Source: Pseudoclavibacter caeni (GTDB taxonomy: Bacteria > Actinomycetota > Actinomycetes > Actinomycetales > Microbacteriaceae). Taken from it: 64,000 nucleotides of DNA. The DNA lies in assembly GCF_008831125.1 (NCBI RefSeq), contig NZ_WBKA01000001.1, forward strand, positions 62,001 through 126,000, in the 5' to 3' direction. Under the pieces are notes generated by a model that did no database searches, was not told where the DNA came from, and worked only from the letters and a program-made list of their open reading frames with translations. This document shows positions 16,573 through 24,961 of the stretch, one piece after another (the first letter of the stretch is position 1; the number at the start of each line of letters is the position of its first letter). Position numbers and translations under genes: made by a program.

Positions 16573-17522
16573 TCGTCGCCGCAGGGGTGCTGTGCTGGCG
16601 GCGGATCGCCGGGGAGCCCTACATCCTCGTGATCCACCGCGCGGCGCATGACGACTACTCGTTCCCGAAGGGCAAGCTGGATCCCGGTGAGTCCGTGCCC
16701 GAGACCGCGATCCGCGAGCTGGGCGAGGAGACCCGGCTGCGCACCGCGCTGGGCCCCTACCTCGGCGAGGTGCACTACAAGGTCGGCAGCCGGCCGAAGG
16801 TCGTTCACTACTGGACAGCCCACGTCGACGACGGCCAGGTGAAGGCCAGCCTGAAGCGCTTCGCGCCGAACCACGAGGTCGACGAGCTGCTGTGGCTGCC
16901 GTTCCCGGAGGCCCGCCGCCTGCTCAGCTACGCGTTCGACCACGAGCTGCTCGACCGGCTGCAGGCGATGCTGCCCGCCCTCGACCGGCCCACGTTCACG
17001 CTCGCCGTGCTGCGACACGCGAAGGCGGTCTCCCGCGCCGACTGGGGCAAGGGTGAGACCACACGGCCGCTGACCGAGCACGGCGGGCGGCAGGCGGCCC
17101 ATCTGGCGCCGCTGCTGGCCTGCTGGGGCACGTTCGACCGGGTCGTGACGAGCCCCTGGGCCCGCTGCGTGCAGACCATCGCCCCCTACGCGTCCGTCCA
17201 CGACCTCGCCCCCGTGACCGCCGAGACGCTCACCGAGAGCGCGTATGCGGCGGATCCGGCCGCGACGGAGCGGTTCATCGCCGGTCTGGCCCGCGAGGGC
17301 CGCAGCACGCTCGTGTGCTCCCACCGGCCGGTGCTGCCCGCGGTGCTCTCCGCGATCGGCAGCGTGCTCGACGAGGAGGCCCGGGCCAGGCTCGTCGCAC
17401 AGGCGACGCTGGCCCCGGCGCAGACCGTCATCGTGCAGATCGCCCGCACGGACGACCCGGAGCGCCCTCTGGAGCTCGTCACCACGGCGACCTACACCCC
17501 GTTCGACGAGGACGCCGCATAG
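16569..17522 (+). CDS. NUDIX hydrolase fused to a SixA-like histidine phosphatase domain
   Basis: This 317-residue protein has the MutT1 architecture of actinobacteria. The N-terminal NUDIX domain (1-135) has the box [21 protein letters not shown]. The C-terminal histidine phosphatase domain (from about 140) has the LRHAKA motif and a second His in VCSHRP. Mycobacterial MutT1 hydrolyses 8-oxo-(d)GTP and diadenosine polyphosphates. The ATGA overlap with ppk1 couples translation and suggests a link to nucleotide or polyphosphate turnover; that link is inference. The last NUDIX-box Gly is Arg here. Confidence 0.88.
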   Translation: MIVAAGVLCWRRIAGEPYILVIHRAAHDDYSFPKGKLDPGESVPETAIRELGEETRLRTALGPYLGEVHYKVGSRPKVVHYWTAHVDDGQVKASLKRFAPNHEVDELLWLPFPEARRLLSYAFDHELLDRLQAMLPALDRPTFTLAVLRHAKAVSRADWGKGETTRPLTEHGGRQAAHLAPLLACWGTFDRVVTSPWARCVQTIAPYASVHDLAPVTAETLTESAYAADPAATERFIAGLAREGRSTLVCSHRPVLPAVLSAIGSVLDEEARARLVAQATLAPAQTVIVQIARTDDPERPLELVTTATYTPFDEDAA

Positions 17523-17675
17523 CGCCGCACCCCGCCCACGGGCTCGACGCCGACCCACGACGCGGCCGGCGTCGAGCGGTTCGCCGCGCCGGCGCCGGAG
17601 GCGTCGCCCCCGGAGCAGGCCGCACGGAGACGGTGGCGGCGTCCGCCCGCACGCCGGGAGCCGACCTCCCTCCCC

Positions 17676-17730
17676 GTTCACCTCGTGTTCAACATCACGT
17701 GGGCTCCCGGTCATCCTCGCTGCCTACGTT
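17676..17730 (+). promoter_or_regulatory. PHO-box-like repeats and -10 upstream of pstS
   Basis: Two 11-bp direct repeats start GTTCAC (17676) and GTTCAA (17687). TACGTT (17725-17730) is a candidate -10, so the repeats lie just upstream of the expected -35. The leader to the pstS GTG/ATG region is about 60 bases and ends in AAAGG. Confidence 0.65.
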
Positions 17731-17795
17731 GTGAATCGACCGGCCGCGGAGCGACTGCGGCCGACGACTCGCACCACACCTGAAAGGGTTCACCA

Positions 17796-18902
17796 GTGAA
17801 GAAGACCCGCCTCATCCAGGCCGCCAGCCTGCTCGGCATCGCCGCCATCGCGCTGAGCGCGTGCTCCTCGGCCGGCTCCGATTCCGATTCCTCGACCAGC
17901 TCGCTGAGCGGCACGATCACCGCCGGCGGCTCGAGCGCCCAAGCGAACGCCCAGGCCGCGTGGACCTCCGCGTTCACCGCGACGAACTCCGGCGTCACCA
18001 TCAACTACGACAAGTCCCAGGGCTCGGGCGGCGGCGTGACGAACTTCACCAACGGCAGCTACGACTTCGCGGGGTCGGACGCCGCGCTCACCGACGAGCA
18101 GTACACGGCCGCGAAGGCCGCCTGCGGCGACGGCGGCGATCCCATCAACCTGCCGGTCTATCTCGACGGCGTCTCGATCATCTACAAGCTCGACGGCGTC
18201 GACGATCTGAAGCTCGACGGCGAGACGATCGCGAAGATCTTCGCCAAGCAGATCACCCAGTGGGACGACCCCGCGATCAAGGCGCTGAACCCCGACGCGA
18301 CCCTGCCCTCGAAGGCGATCACGACGGTCAACCGGTCGGATGGCTCGGGCACCACCGCCAACTTCACGAACTACCTCAGCCAGGTGGCGCCCTCCGTCTG
18401 GACGTACAAGCCCGGCACGAAGTGGCCCACGGAGATCTCCACGGAGAACGCGAGCGCCCAGCAGGGCGGCTCCGGCGTGGTGAACACGGTCAAGGCCGGC
18501 GACGGCACGATCGGTTATGCCGATCACAGCGCCATCGGCGACCTGAGCTCCGCCTCGATCAGCGTCGACGGCGGCAGCGTGGCGTTCTCGCAGGACGCGG
18601 TGACCAAGGCGTTCGGCACCGGCGCGGAGCTGACTCCCCGCTCCGGCGTCGCGAACGACATGACGGTGAAGATCGACTACACCAAGCTCACCTCGCAGGA
18701 CACCTACCCGATCCCGCTGCTCAGCTACGCGATCACCTGCAGCGTGTTCAAGGACTCCGCCAAAGCCGAGCTGACCAAGGGGTACCTGTCGTTCATCACC
18801 GGCTCCGAGGGCCAGCAGGCCGCTGCGGCCAACGCGAAGTCGTCACCGCTGCCCGACGAGTACCAGTCGAAGCTCGCCGACGCGATCTCGGCCATCAAGT
18901 AA
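17796..18902 (+). CDS. pstS: Phosphate ABC transporter substrate-binding lipoprotein
   Basis: This 368-residue protein binds inorganic phosphate outside the membrane and delivers it to PstCA. The signal peptide ends in a lipobox (IALSAC, Cys23) and is followed by a Ser/Asp-rich linker. The phosphate-site loops are GGSSAQAN, GSDAAL, NRSDGSGTTANF and QQGGSGVVN, and the C-terminal TCSVFKD region is family-typical. It is the first gene of pstSCAB, preceded by a PHO-box-like repeat pair, so it is predicted to be induced on phosphate limitation through SenX3-RegX3. Confidence 0.96.
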   Translation: MKKTRLIQAASLLGIAAIALSACSSAGSDSDSSTSSLSGTITAGGSSAQANAQAAWTSAFTATNSGVTINYDKSQGSGGGVTNFTNGSYDFAGSDAALTDEQYTAAKAACGDGGDPINLPVYLDGVSIIYKLDGVDDLKLDGETIAKIFAKQITQWDDPAIKALNPDATLPSKAITTVNRSDGSGTTANFTNYLSQVAPSVWTYKPGTKWPTEISTENASAQQGGSGVVNTVKAGDGTIGYADHSAIGDLSSASISVDGGSVAFSQDAVTKAFGTGAELTPRSGVANDMTVKIDYTKLTSQDTYPIPLLSYAITCSVFKDSAKAELTKGYLSFITGSEGQQAAAANAKSSPLPDEYQSKLADAISAIK

Positions 18903-18955
18903 CCCCGTCCCTCTGTCGAGCTGGCGACCCCGGCTCGTGATCCGTGAAGGCTCTC

Positions 18956-20035
18956 GTGAACACCAGCACATCATCGAACGGCCCCGACCGGCACGGGGCC
19001 GCCAGCCGGCAGACCGGCGCCGCACGTCGACGGGCCACCACGGTCCACGACACGACGCTCACCTCAGGAGGGGCCCGAACCTCTGACCGGGTCTTCCTCG
19101 GGCTCTCCACCGGCGCGGCGGGGATGATCATGGTCATCCTCGCCGGCGTCGCCCTCTTCCTCATCATCCAGGCCATCCCGGCGATCACCGCCGACTGGCA
19201 AGCCACCAGTCTCGCCCAGGGCGTCACCCAGGGCTACGACAGCTTCTGGAGCTACGTCGGCCCGCTCGTCTGGGGCACGCTGTGGTCAGCGTTCCTGGCG
19301 CTGATCATCGCCACCCCGATCTCGATCGGCATCGCGCTGTTCATCTCGCACTACGCGCCCCGCCGGCTCGCCGGCTCGCTCGGCTACCTCGTCGACCTGC
19401 TCGCCGCAGTGCCCTCGATCGTGTTCGGCCTGTGGGGCATCATCGTCATCCGCCCACTGCTCATCCCCATGTCCGACTGGCTCAACGCGCACATGGGCTG
19501 GTTCCCGCTCTTCTCCGGCGCCGTCACCTCGACGGGCTCGACGATGCTGGCCGGCGCCGTGGTGCTGGCGGTCATGGTGATCCCGATCATCACCTCGATC
19601 ACCCGCGAGATCTTCCTGCAGACCCCGCCGCTGCAGGAGCAGGCGGCGCTCGCCCTGGGCGCGACCAAATGGGAGATGATCCGTCTGGCGGTCTTTCCTC
19701 ACGCCCGCAGCGGCATGATCAGCGCGATCCTGCTCGGCCTCGGCCGCGCACTCGGCGAGACGATGGCCGTGGCGATGATCATCAGCCCGAACCTCGTCTA
19801 CTCGCTGCGCATCCTCACCGACGGCGAGAACTCGCAGACGATCGCCGCGAACATCGCCCTGAACTTCCCGATCGCCGATGACCTGCAGCGCCGGGCCCTC
19901 ATCGGCACGGGCCTGCTGCTCTTCGCGGTGTCTCTGGCGGTGAACATCATCGCCCGGCTCATCGCCACCGGAGAGCTGTCCCGCCGCATCGCCGCCCGGC
20001 GGCGTCGCCGCACCACCGTCGAGGAGACCGCCTGA
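18956..20035 (+). CDS. pstC: Phosphate ABC transporter permease PstC
   Basis: This inner permease subunit has about six membrane helices after an N-terminal basic region of about 45 residues. The EAA loop reads EQAALALGATKWEMIRLAVFPHARSGMISA, followed by LGLGRALGETMAVAMI, the standard PstC signature. The GTG at 18956 is chosen because GAAGG lies 5 bases upstream; an in-frame GTG at 18944 would add 4 residues and has no such site. The stop overlaps the pstA ATG by one base. Confidence 0.93.
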   Translation: MNTSTSSNGPDRHGAASRQTGAARRRATTVHDTTLTSGGARTSDRVFLGLSTGAAGMIMVILAGVALFLIIQAIPAITADWQATSLAQGVTQGYDSFWSYVGPLVWGTLWSAFLALIIATPISIGIALFISHYAPRRLAGSLGYLVDLLAAVPSIVFGLWGIIVIRPLLIPMSDWLNAHMGWFPLFSGAVTSTGSTMLAGAVVLAVMVIPIITSITREIFLQTPPLQEQAALALGATKWEMIRLAVFPHARSGMISAILLGLGRALGETMAVAMIISPNLVYSLRILTDGENSQTIAANIALNFPIADDLQRRALIGTGLLLFAVSLAVNIIARLIATGELSRRIAARRRRRTTVEETA

Positions 20036-21135
20036 TGTCGCAGACCACCACCGCCCCGACCGTCCGGTCGCTCGTCGCCGGACAGCTGCCCCGCCGCAAC
20101 GAGCTGTGGCTCTGGCTCGCCAGCGCGGCCGTCTCCGCGGCCATCCTCGGACTCGGCGCGGCCGCCGGCGCCGGCTTCAGCGTCATCGGCTGGATCGTGT
20201 TCGCCACCGTCATCCAGCTGATCGCCATCGGCATCGCCTCCGGCGTCGTCGAGGGACGCCGGCGTGCGGTGGACCGCATCGTGCGCACGCTCGTGACCAT
20301 CGCCTTCGCCCTGGCGATCATCCCGCTGATCTCGACGCTGTGGACCGTGATCGTCAACGGGATCGGCCAGCTGAACTGGACGTTCATCAGCCAGGCGACG
20401 CACTCGGCGTACGATCCCAAGACCTTCATGGTCGAGACGGTCACCGGGTCGCTGCAGGCGACGGTGGGCACGCTCATCATCACCGGCATCGCGACGGTGA
20501 TCTCGGTGCCGATCGGTATCCTCACCGCGATCTATCTGGTCGAGTACTCTCGCCCGAACCAGTGGATGGCCCGCACCGTGACCTTCCTGGTCGATGTGAT
20601 GACGGGCATCCCCTCGATCGTCGCCGGCCTGTTCGCGTTCTCGCTGTTCAGTCTCATCGTCGGCCCGAAGGCCTTCAGCGGGTTCTCCGCCGCCATCGCC
20701 CTGTGCGTGCTGATGATCCCCACGGTCGTGCGATCGAGCGAGGAGATGCTGCGGCTCGTCCCCGCCGACCTGCGCGAGGCGTCCCTCGCCCTCGGGACGA
20801 GCAAGTTCGTGACGATCACCCGCGTGGTGCTGCCGACCGCGATCGCCGGCATCATCACCGGCGTGATGCTCGCCATCGCCCGGGTGATCGGCGAGACCGC
20901 CCCGATCTTCATGGCCGCGAGCTTCACCGACAACTTCAACGCGAATCCGTTCGACGGGCCCATGCAGACCCTGCCGGTGATGGCGTACACGGGCTACAAG
21001 TTCCCCAGCTCCGACATCGCCGCCTCGAACGCCGCCGCTTGGGGTGCGGCTCTGCTGCTCGTCATCCTCGTCGTCATTTTCAACCTCATCGCCCGCATCG
21101 CCTCGCGCGCGCTGCGCCCGAAGGGGATGCGATGA
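20035..21135 (+). CDS. pstA: Phosphate ABC transporter permease PstA
   Basis: This 366-residue second permease subunit has about eight hydrophobic segments, the first two in an N-terminal extension before the conserved six-helix core. The EAA loop reads [30 protein letters not shown] with the following [11 protein letters not shown]. It starts on the last base of the pstC stop (TGATG), so the two permeases are made in step. A 12-codon frame overlaps its end before pstB. Confidence 0.94.
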   Translation: MSQTTTAPTVRSLVAGQLPRRNELWLWLASAAVSAAILGLGAAAGAGFSVIGWIVFATVIQLIAIGIASGVVEGRRRAVDRIVRTLVTIAFALAIIPLISTLWTVIVNGIGQLNWTFISQATHSAYDPKTFMVETVTGSLQATVGTLIITGIATVISVPIGILTAIYLVEYSRPNQWMARTVTFLVDVMTGIPSIVAGLFAFSLFSLIVGPKAFSGFSAAIALCVLMIPTVVRSSEEMLRLVPADLREASLALGTSKFVTITRVVLPTAIAGIITGVMLAIARVIGETAPIFMAASFTDNFNANPFDGPMQTLPVMAYTGYKFPSSDIAASNAAAWGAALLLVILVVIFNLIARIASRALRPKGMR

Positions 21136-21170
21136 GCGACACATCCGCGGCACCCGGCACAGCAGCCTGA
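21132..21170 (+). other. 12-codon mini-ORF between pstA and pstB
   Basis: An ATG overlapping the pstA stop (ATGA) opens a frame of 12 codons, [12 protein letters not shown], that stops 80 bases before pstB. It could keep ribosomes moving from pstA toward pstB, or be a decayed former gene start. No homology is claimed. Confidence 0.3.
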
Positions 21171-21250
21171 CCCGCACCACCGCGGCCCCACCGCACCGAC
21201 CCGTCCACACCACACCGCCCACGAGCGGCACGAACACACAGGGGAACCAC

Positions 21251-22030
21251 ATGGCCAAGCGCATCGAGACTCGGGATCTCAACATCTTCTACGGCGACTT
21301 CCGCGCGGTCGCCGACGTCAGCATCGACATCGAGCCCCGCTCGGTCACCGCGTTCATCGGGCCGTCCGGCTGCGGCAAGTCGACCGTGCTGCGCACGCTC
21401 AACCGCATGCACGAGGTGATCCCGGGCGCACACGTCGAGGGGCAGGTGCTGCTCGACGGCGACGACCTGTACGCTCCCGAGGTCGACCCCGTGCTCGTGC
21501 GTCGCCAGGTCGGCATGGTCTTCCAGCGCGCCAACCCCTTCCCCACCATGTCGATCCGAGAGAACGTGCTGGCGGGCATCCGGCTCAACAACCGCCGGAT
21601 CTCCAAGTCGGAGGCCGACGACATCGTCGAGCAGAATCTGCGCGGCGCGAACCTCTGGAACGAGGTCAAGGACCGCCTCGACGCACCGGGATCCGGGCTC
21701 TCCGGCGGCCAGCAGCAGCGCCTGTGCATCGCCCGTGCGACCGCGGTGCGCCCCGACGTGCTGCTCATGGACGAGCCCTGCTCCGCGCTCGACCCCATCT
21801 CGACGCTCGCGATCGAGGACCTCATCGAGGAGCTCAAGAGCGACTACACGATCGTGATCGTCACCCACAACATGCAGCAGGCCTCACGTGTCTCCGACAG
21901 GACGGCCTTCTTCAACATCGCCGGCACCGGCAAGCCCGGCCGGCTCATCGAGTACGACGACACCCGGAAGATGTTCTCGAATCCGACGAAGAAGGAGACC
22001 GAGGACTACATCTCGGGCCGCTTCGGCTGA
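21251..22030 (+). CDS. pstB: Phosphate ABC transporter ATP-binding protein
   Basis: This 259-residue ATPase drives phosphate import. Walker A is GPSGCGKST, signature [14 protein letters not shown], Walker [12 protein letters not shown], and the H-switch [13 protein letters not shown]. The PstB-specific phrase [16 protein letters not shown] confirms the subfamily. All catalytic motifs are intact, in contrast to the degenerate ATPase at 2670. The ATG follows GGGGAA. It closes the pstSCAB operon; PhoU, the usual last gene of pst operons elsewhere, is instead about 9 kb upstream beside senX3. Confidence 0.97.
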   Translation: MAKRIETRDLNIFYGDFRAVADVSIDIEPRSVTAFIGPSGCGKSTVLRTLNRMHEVIPGAHVEGQVLLDGDDLYAPEVDPVLVRRQVGMVFQRANPFPTMSIRENVLAGIRLNNRRISKSEADDIVEQNLRGANLWNEVKDRLDAPGSGLSGGQQQRLCIARATAVRPDVLLMDEPCSALDPISTLAIEDLIEELKSDYTIVIVTHNMQQASRVSDRTAFFNIAGTGKPGRLIEYDDTRKMFSNPTKKETEDYISGRFG

Positions 22031-22166
22031 TCGGCTGCCGAGACGTCGAGCAGGGGGAGAAGAAACGGCCAGGCCGCGAACGCCTCTCGGCGGAAGGCCG
22101 CTCGAAGCGGCAGAAGTTGGAGCCCGGGGTTACACGACCTGGCCGGCCCTCACGCGGAGAGCGTTG

Positions 22167-22793
22167 TCACTCTAGCGCATCTCGCTGCCACAGCGCAGCC
22201 CCGCGACGGAGCACCCTGGCCATGTCCGTCAGCCTGCCGGCCTGCTCGGCCAGTCGACGGGCGACCTCGGGATACGTCGCATCGACCGCGTCCGCGTGCT
22301 CGAGGCACCCGGACGCCACCACCATGCAGAACGCCGCGGCTCGCATGAGCGCGAGGTGCATGTCGCCGCTGAACACACCCCGCAGCACCCGCTCGGTGAA
22401 GTCCTGCACCTCGAGCACCCCGGCCGGCACGCCGAGCCCGGTCACGATCGGATCGGCTGTGGGTAGCCTGCGCACGCCGAGGTCGTACAGCGCCGTCATC
22501 TCCATGGTGCGTGACATGACGAGCGCGCGCAGCACCCACACCCGCCACAGCACGCCCGGCAGGGTGTCCGAAGCCGACGCCGCCCAGAGCTCGGCGATCG
22601 TCTCGAGCCCGTGCTCGTCGGTGTAGTGCGTGAGCCGCTTGAGGACGTTCTCATCCGCCTCGCCTCGGGCGCGTGAGAGCAGCGTGCGCGCCGTCTCGTG
22701 GGCGATGCGGTGCGTGACGGCGGGGTCCGGGGCGCCGACGAGGCGCTCGAACTGCCCCTCGCCGAACAGGACCGGCCGATGATGTTCACGCAC
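22167..22793 (-). CDS. Helical protein of unknown function
   Basis: I do not recognise this 208-residue protein. It is predicted mostly alpha-helical, without signal peptide or membrane helices, and contains phrases such as RPVLFGEGQFERLVG, HETARTLLSRARGEADENVLKRL and GVLWRVWVLRALV. The start VREHHRP at 22793 is chosen because the GTG lies 6 bases after TACACT (22805-22800). The open frame extends upstream, but only with Arg-rich unlikely sequence. It converges on pstB and follows the MFS gene after an intergenic gap. Confidence 0.7.
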   Translation of the reverse strand: MREHHRPVLFGEGQFERLVGAPDPAVTHRIAHETARTLLSRARGEADENVLKRLTHYTDEHGLETIAELWAASASDTLPGVLWRVWVLRALVMSRTMEMTALYDLGVRRLPTADPIVTGLGVPAGVLEVQDFTERVLRGVFSGDMHLALMRAAAFCMVVASGCLEHADAVDATYPEVARRLAEQAGRLTDMARVLRRGAALWQRDALE

Positions 22794-22932
22794 CGGATCA
22801 GTGTATCGATCCCTGCGGCCGCGACCTTCCGCCCGCGGCGAACGCTGGGAGAGGGATGACCGTGCGCGCGGCCGCGAGCGCCGTCTGCGGCCGTCTGGGC
22901 AGGCACACACCCCGCATCCCTCCGGCGGGACG

Positions 22933-24318
22933 TCACCTGGGGTCGCCCCGGCGCCGCCCGCGCAGGGCATCAGTGTCGATGACCGCGATCTCCGTCGTCA
23001 TCGTCGCGATGGGCTGGGTGATCGGCTCCGGGGTGGCGCCCGGCTCGTCCGGCAGGTCGAGCACGAGCGGATGCCGCAGTCCGCCCTCGGGATCCCGGTG
23101 GAGACGCCCGCCCCGGGTGAGGAACAGCCACCAGGCCGCCACGCCGACGGCGCTGAGCCCGGCGATCGCCGACACGCCCATGGCCCAGCGGGGACCGAAC
23201 GTGTTGGCCACCCAACCGGCGAAGGGCGCCCCGATCGGCGTGCCGCCCATGAGCACGGCCATGTAGACGGCCATCACCCGGCCGCGCACGGCCGGGGCGC
23301 AGCCGAGCTGCACGAAGCCGTTCGCGCTGGCGAGGATCGTCAGGACGAACATGCCCTGCACGACGAGCGCGATGGCGAACGTGCCGAGCCCGGGAGCGAC
23401 CGCAGCCCCGATCGACGCGAGGCCGAATCCCAGCGCCCCGCCGACGATCGTGCGCAGCCGGGGACGCGACCGCGCCGCGCTGAGCAGGGCGCCGGTGAGG
23501 GATCCCACACCCATCACCGATGACATCACCCCGTAGACCTCGGCCTGCTGGTGGAAGGTGAGCGTGACCATCGCCGAGAGCACCACCGGGAAGTTCAAGC
23601 CGAGGGTGGAGATGATGAAGACCATGACCATGACCAGCCGCAGGTCGGAGCGGTCGCGCAGATACCGCAGCCCGTCGAGGAAGCCGACCCTCCGGGTCGT
23701 GCGGGCCCTGGGCGCACCGGAGCCGATCAGCTCGTCCGGCCGGATCGCGAGCACCGCGGCGATCACCGCGACGAAGGTCACCCCGTTGATGAGGAACACC
23801 CACCCCGAGCCCACGGCGGCGACCAGGAGGCCGGCGATGGCCGGGCCGGCCAGTCGGGAGAGGTTGAACGACGTCGAGTTGAGCGCCACCGCGTTGCCCA
23901 CCAGATCGCGCGGCACAAGATCGCTCACGAACGTCTGGCGCACCGGGGTGTCGAACGCGCTGACGATGCCCAACGCGAGCGCGAACCCGTACAGATGCCA
24001 CAGCGTCGGATGCCCGAGCAGCACGAACGCTCCGAGCAGGAAGGCGAGCACCCCCATGAGCGCCTGGGTGACGAGGAGCACACGGCGCCGATCGAATCGG
24101 TCGTTGACCATGCCGGCGACCGGGGTGAGCACGAGCTGCGGGCCGAGCTGCAGCGCGGTGACGACGCCCACCGCCGCGGCGTCATGGTCGGTCAGCTCGG
24201 TGAGCACGATCCAGTCCTGGGCGGTGCGCTGCATCCACGCACCGATGTTCGACACCAGCGCGCCGGCGAACCAGTACCGGTAGTTGCGGACGGCGAGCGA
24301 GCGGAAGACGGCGCTCAT
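22933..24318 (-). CDS. MFS transporter (enterobactin-exporter/DHA3-like)
   Basis: This 461-residue permease has about 12 hydrophobic segments. It starts FRSLAVRNYRYWFAGALVSNIGAWMQRTAQDWIVL, the N-terminal signature of the DHA3/EntS-like MFS branch, and has the loop motif GMVNDRFDRRRVLL between helices 2 and 3. The C-terminal 60 residues are polar and cytoplasmic. Its ATG overlaps the MarR stop, so the regulator and transporter form one unit and a drug or toxicant efflux role is likely. The substrate cannot be named. Confidence 0.88.
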   Translation of the reverse strand: MSAVFRSLAVRNYRYWFAGALVSNIGAWMQRTAQDWIVLTELTDHDAAAVGVVTALQLGPQLVLTPVAGMVNDRFDRRRVLLVTQALMGVLAFLLGAFVLLGHPTLWHLYGFALALGIVSAFDTPVRQTFVSDLVPRDLVGNAVALNSTSFNLSRLAGPAIAGLLVAAVGSGWVFLINGVTFVAVIAAVLAIRPDELIGSGAPRARTTRRVGFLDGLRYLRDRSDLRLVMVMVFIISTLGLNFPVVLSAMVTLTFHQQAEVYGVMSSVMGVGSLTGALLSAARSRPRLRTIVGGALGFGLASIGAAVAPGLGTFAIALVVQGMFVLTILASANGFVQLGCAPAVRGRVMAVYMAVLMGGTPIGAPFAGWVANTFGPRWAMGVSAIAGLSAVGVAAWWLFLTRGGRLHRDPEGGLRHPLVLDLPDEPGATPEPITQPIATMTTEIAVIDTDALRGRRRGDPR

Positions 24319-24881
24319 CCCCGGGCCTCGCTCCCTCGCCCGACGCTCTCTCCCGGCGTCGGGGCGAGCGCCTCCAGCAGGGTGACGGCGCGCTCCACCT
24401 CCGCCCGCCGGTCAGCACCGAGCTCGGCGAGACGCCCGGCGAGCCACGCATCCCGCCGCCGTCTGGCACGCATCGCCTCCGTCCGCCCCGCCGGGGTGAC
24501 GGTGGTGAGCACCACTCGCCCATCCGCCACACACGGGTGCCGGTCGACCAGCCCCCGCTCGGCGAGCTGGGCGAGAGTGCGGTTCATGGACGGCGAGCTC
24601 ACCATGGCCCGCTCGGCGAGCCCGGCGAGGGGCAGCTCGCCGCAGCGGTCGAGCAGCAGCAGCGCGGTCAGCTGCGCGGGGGTCACCGCGTCCGTTCCCT
24701 CCTGCCGCAGCCGTCGGTTCAGTCTGGCCACGGCGAGACGCAGCCGGTCTGCGAGGTCGGTGGATGCATCCCCCGGCGCTCCGGCCGGGCTGTCCTGGGG
24801 CGCGGTCGGGCTGGCCGCCGGCCCCGCGGGGAGCACGGCGGATGGGCGGGGACCGCCGGAATGACGAGAGGTGGGGGGCAT
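24315..24881 (-). CDS. MarR-family transcriptional regulator
   Basis: This 188-residue protein has a disordered N-terminus of about 40 residues and a winged-helix domain (LTALLLLDRCGELPLAGLAERAMVSSPSMNRTLAQLAERGLVDR, wing VADGRVVLTTVTPAG). It probably represses itself and the coupled MFS gene and responds to an exported compound. TAGGAT (24895-24890) lies 8 bases before the ATG, so the transcript may be leaderless. The AT-richer stretch upstream, around 24898-24915, is the likely operator region, but no clean palindrome was seen. Confidence 0.87.
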   Translation of the reverse strand: MPPTSRHSGGPRPSAVLPAGPAASPTAPQDSPAGAPGDASTDLADRLRLAVARLNRRLRQEGTDAVTPAQLTALLLLDRCGELPLAGLAERAMVSSPSMNRTLAQLAERGLVDRHPCVADGRVVLTTVTPAGRTEAMRARRRRDAWLAGRLAELGADRRAEVERAVTLLEALAPTPGESVGRGSEARG

Positions 24882-24961
24882 GAGCCCTCATCCTAGGTCA
24901 TTAACGAGGCTAAGGGAATCGAGGTCGGTATCGGCCCGCCCCGACGCTGGCATGCCCTCGA

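Noticed and set aside
21132-21170. Mini-ORF as a true small protein gene
   Set aside because: Twelve codons with no homology evidence; kept only as a possible translational bridge.
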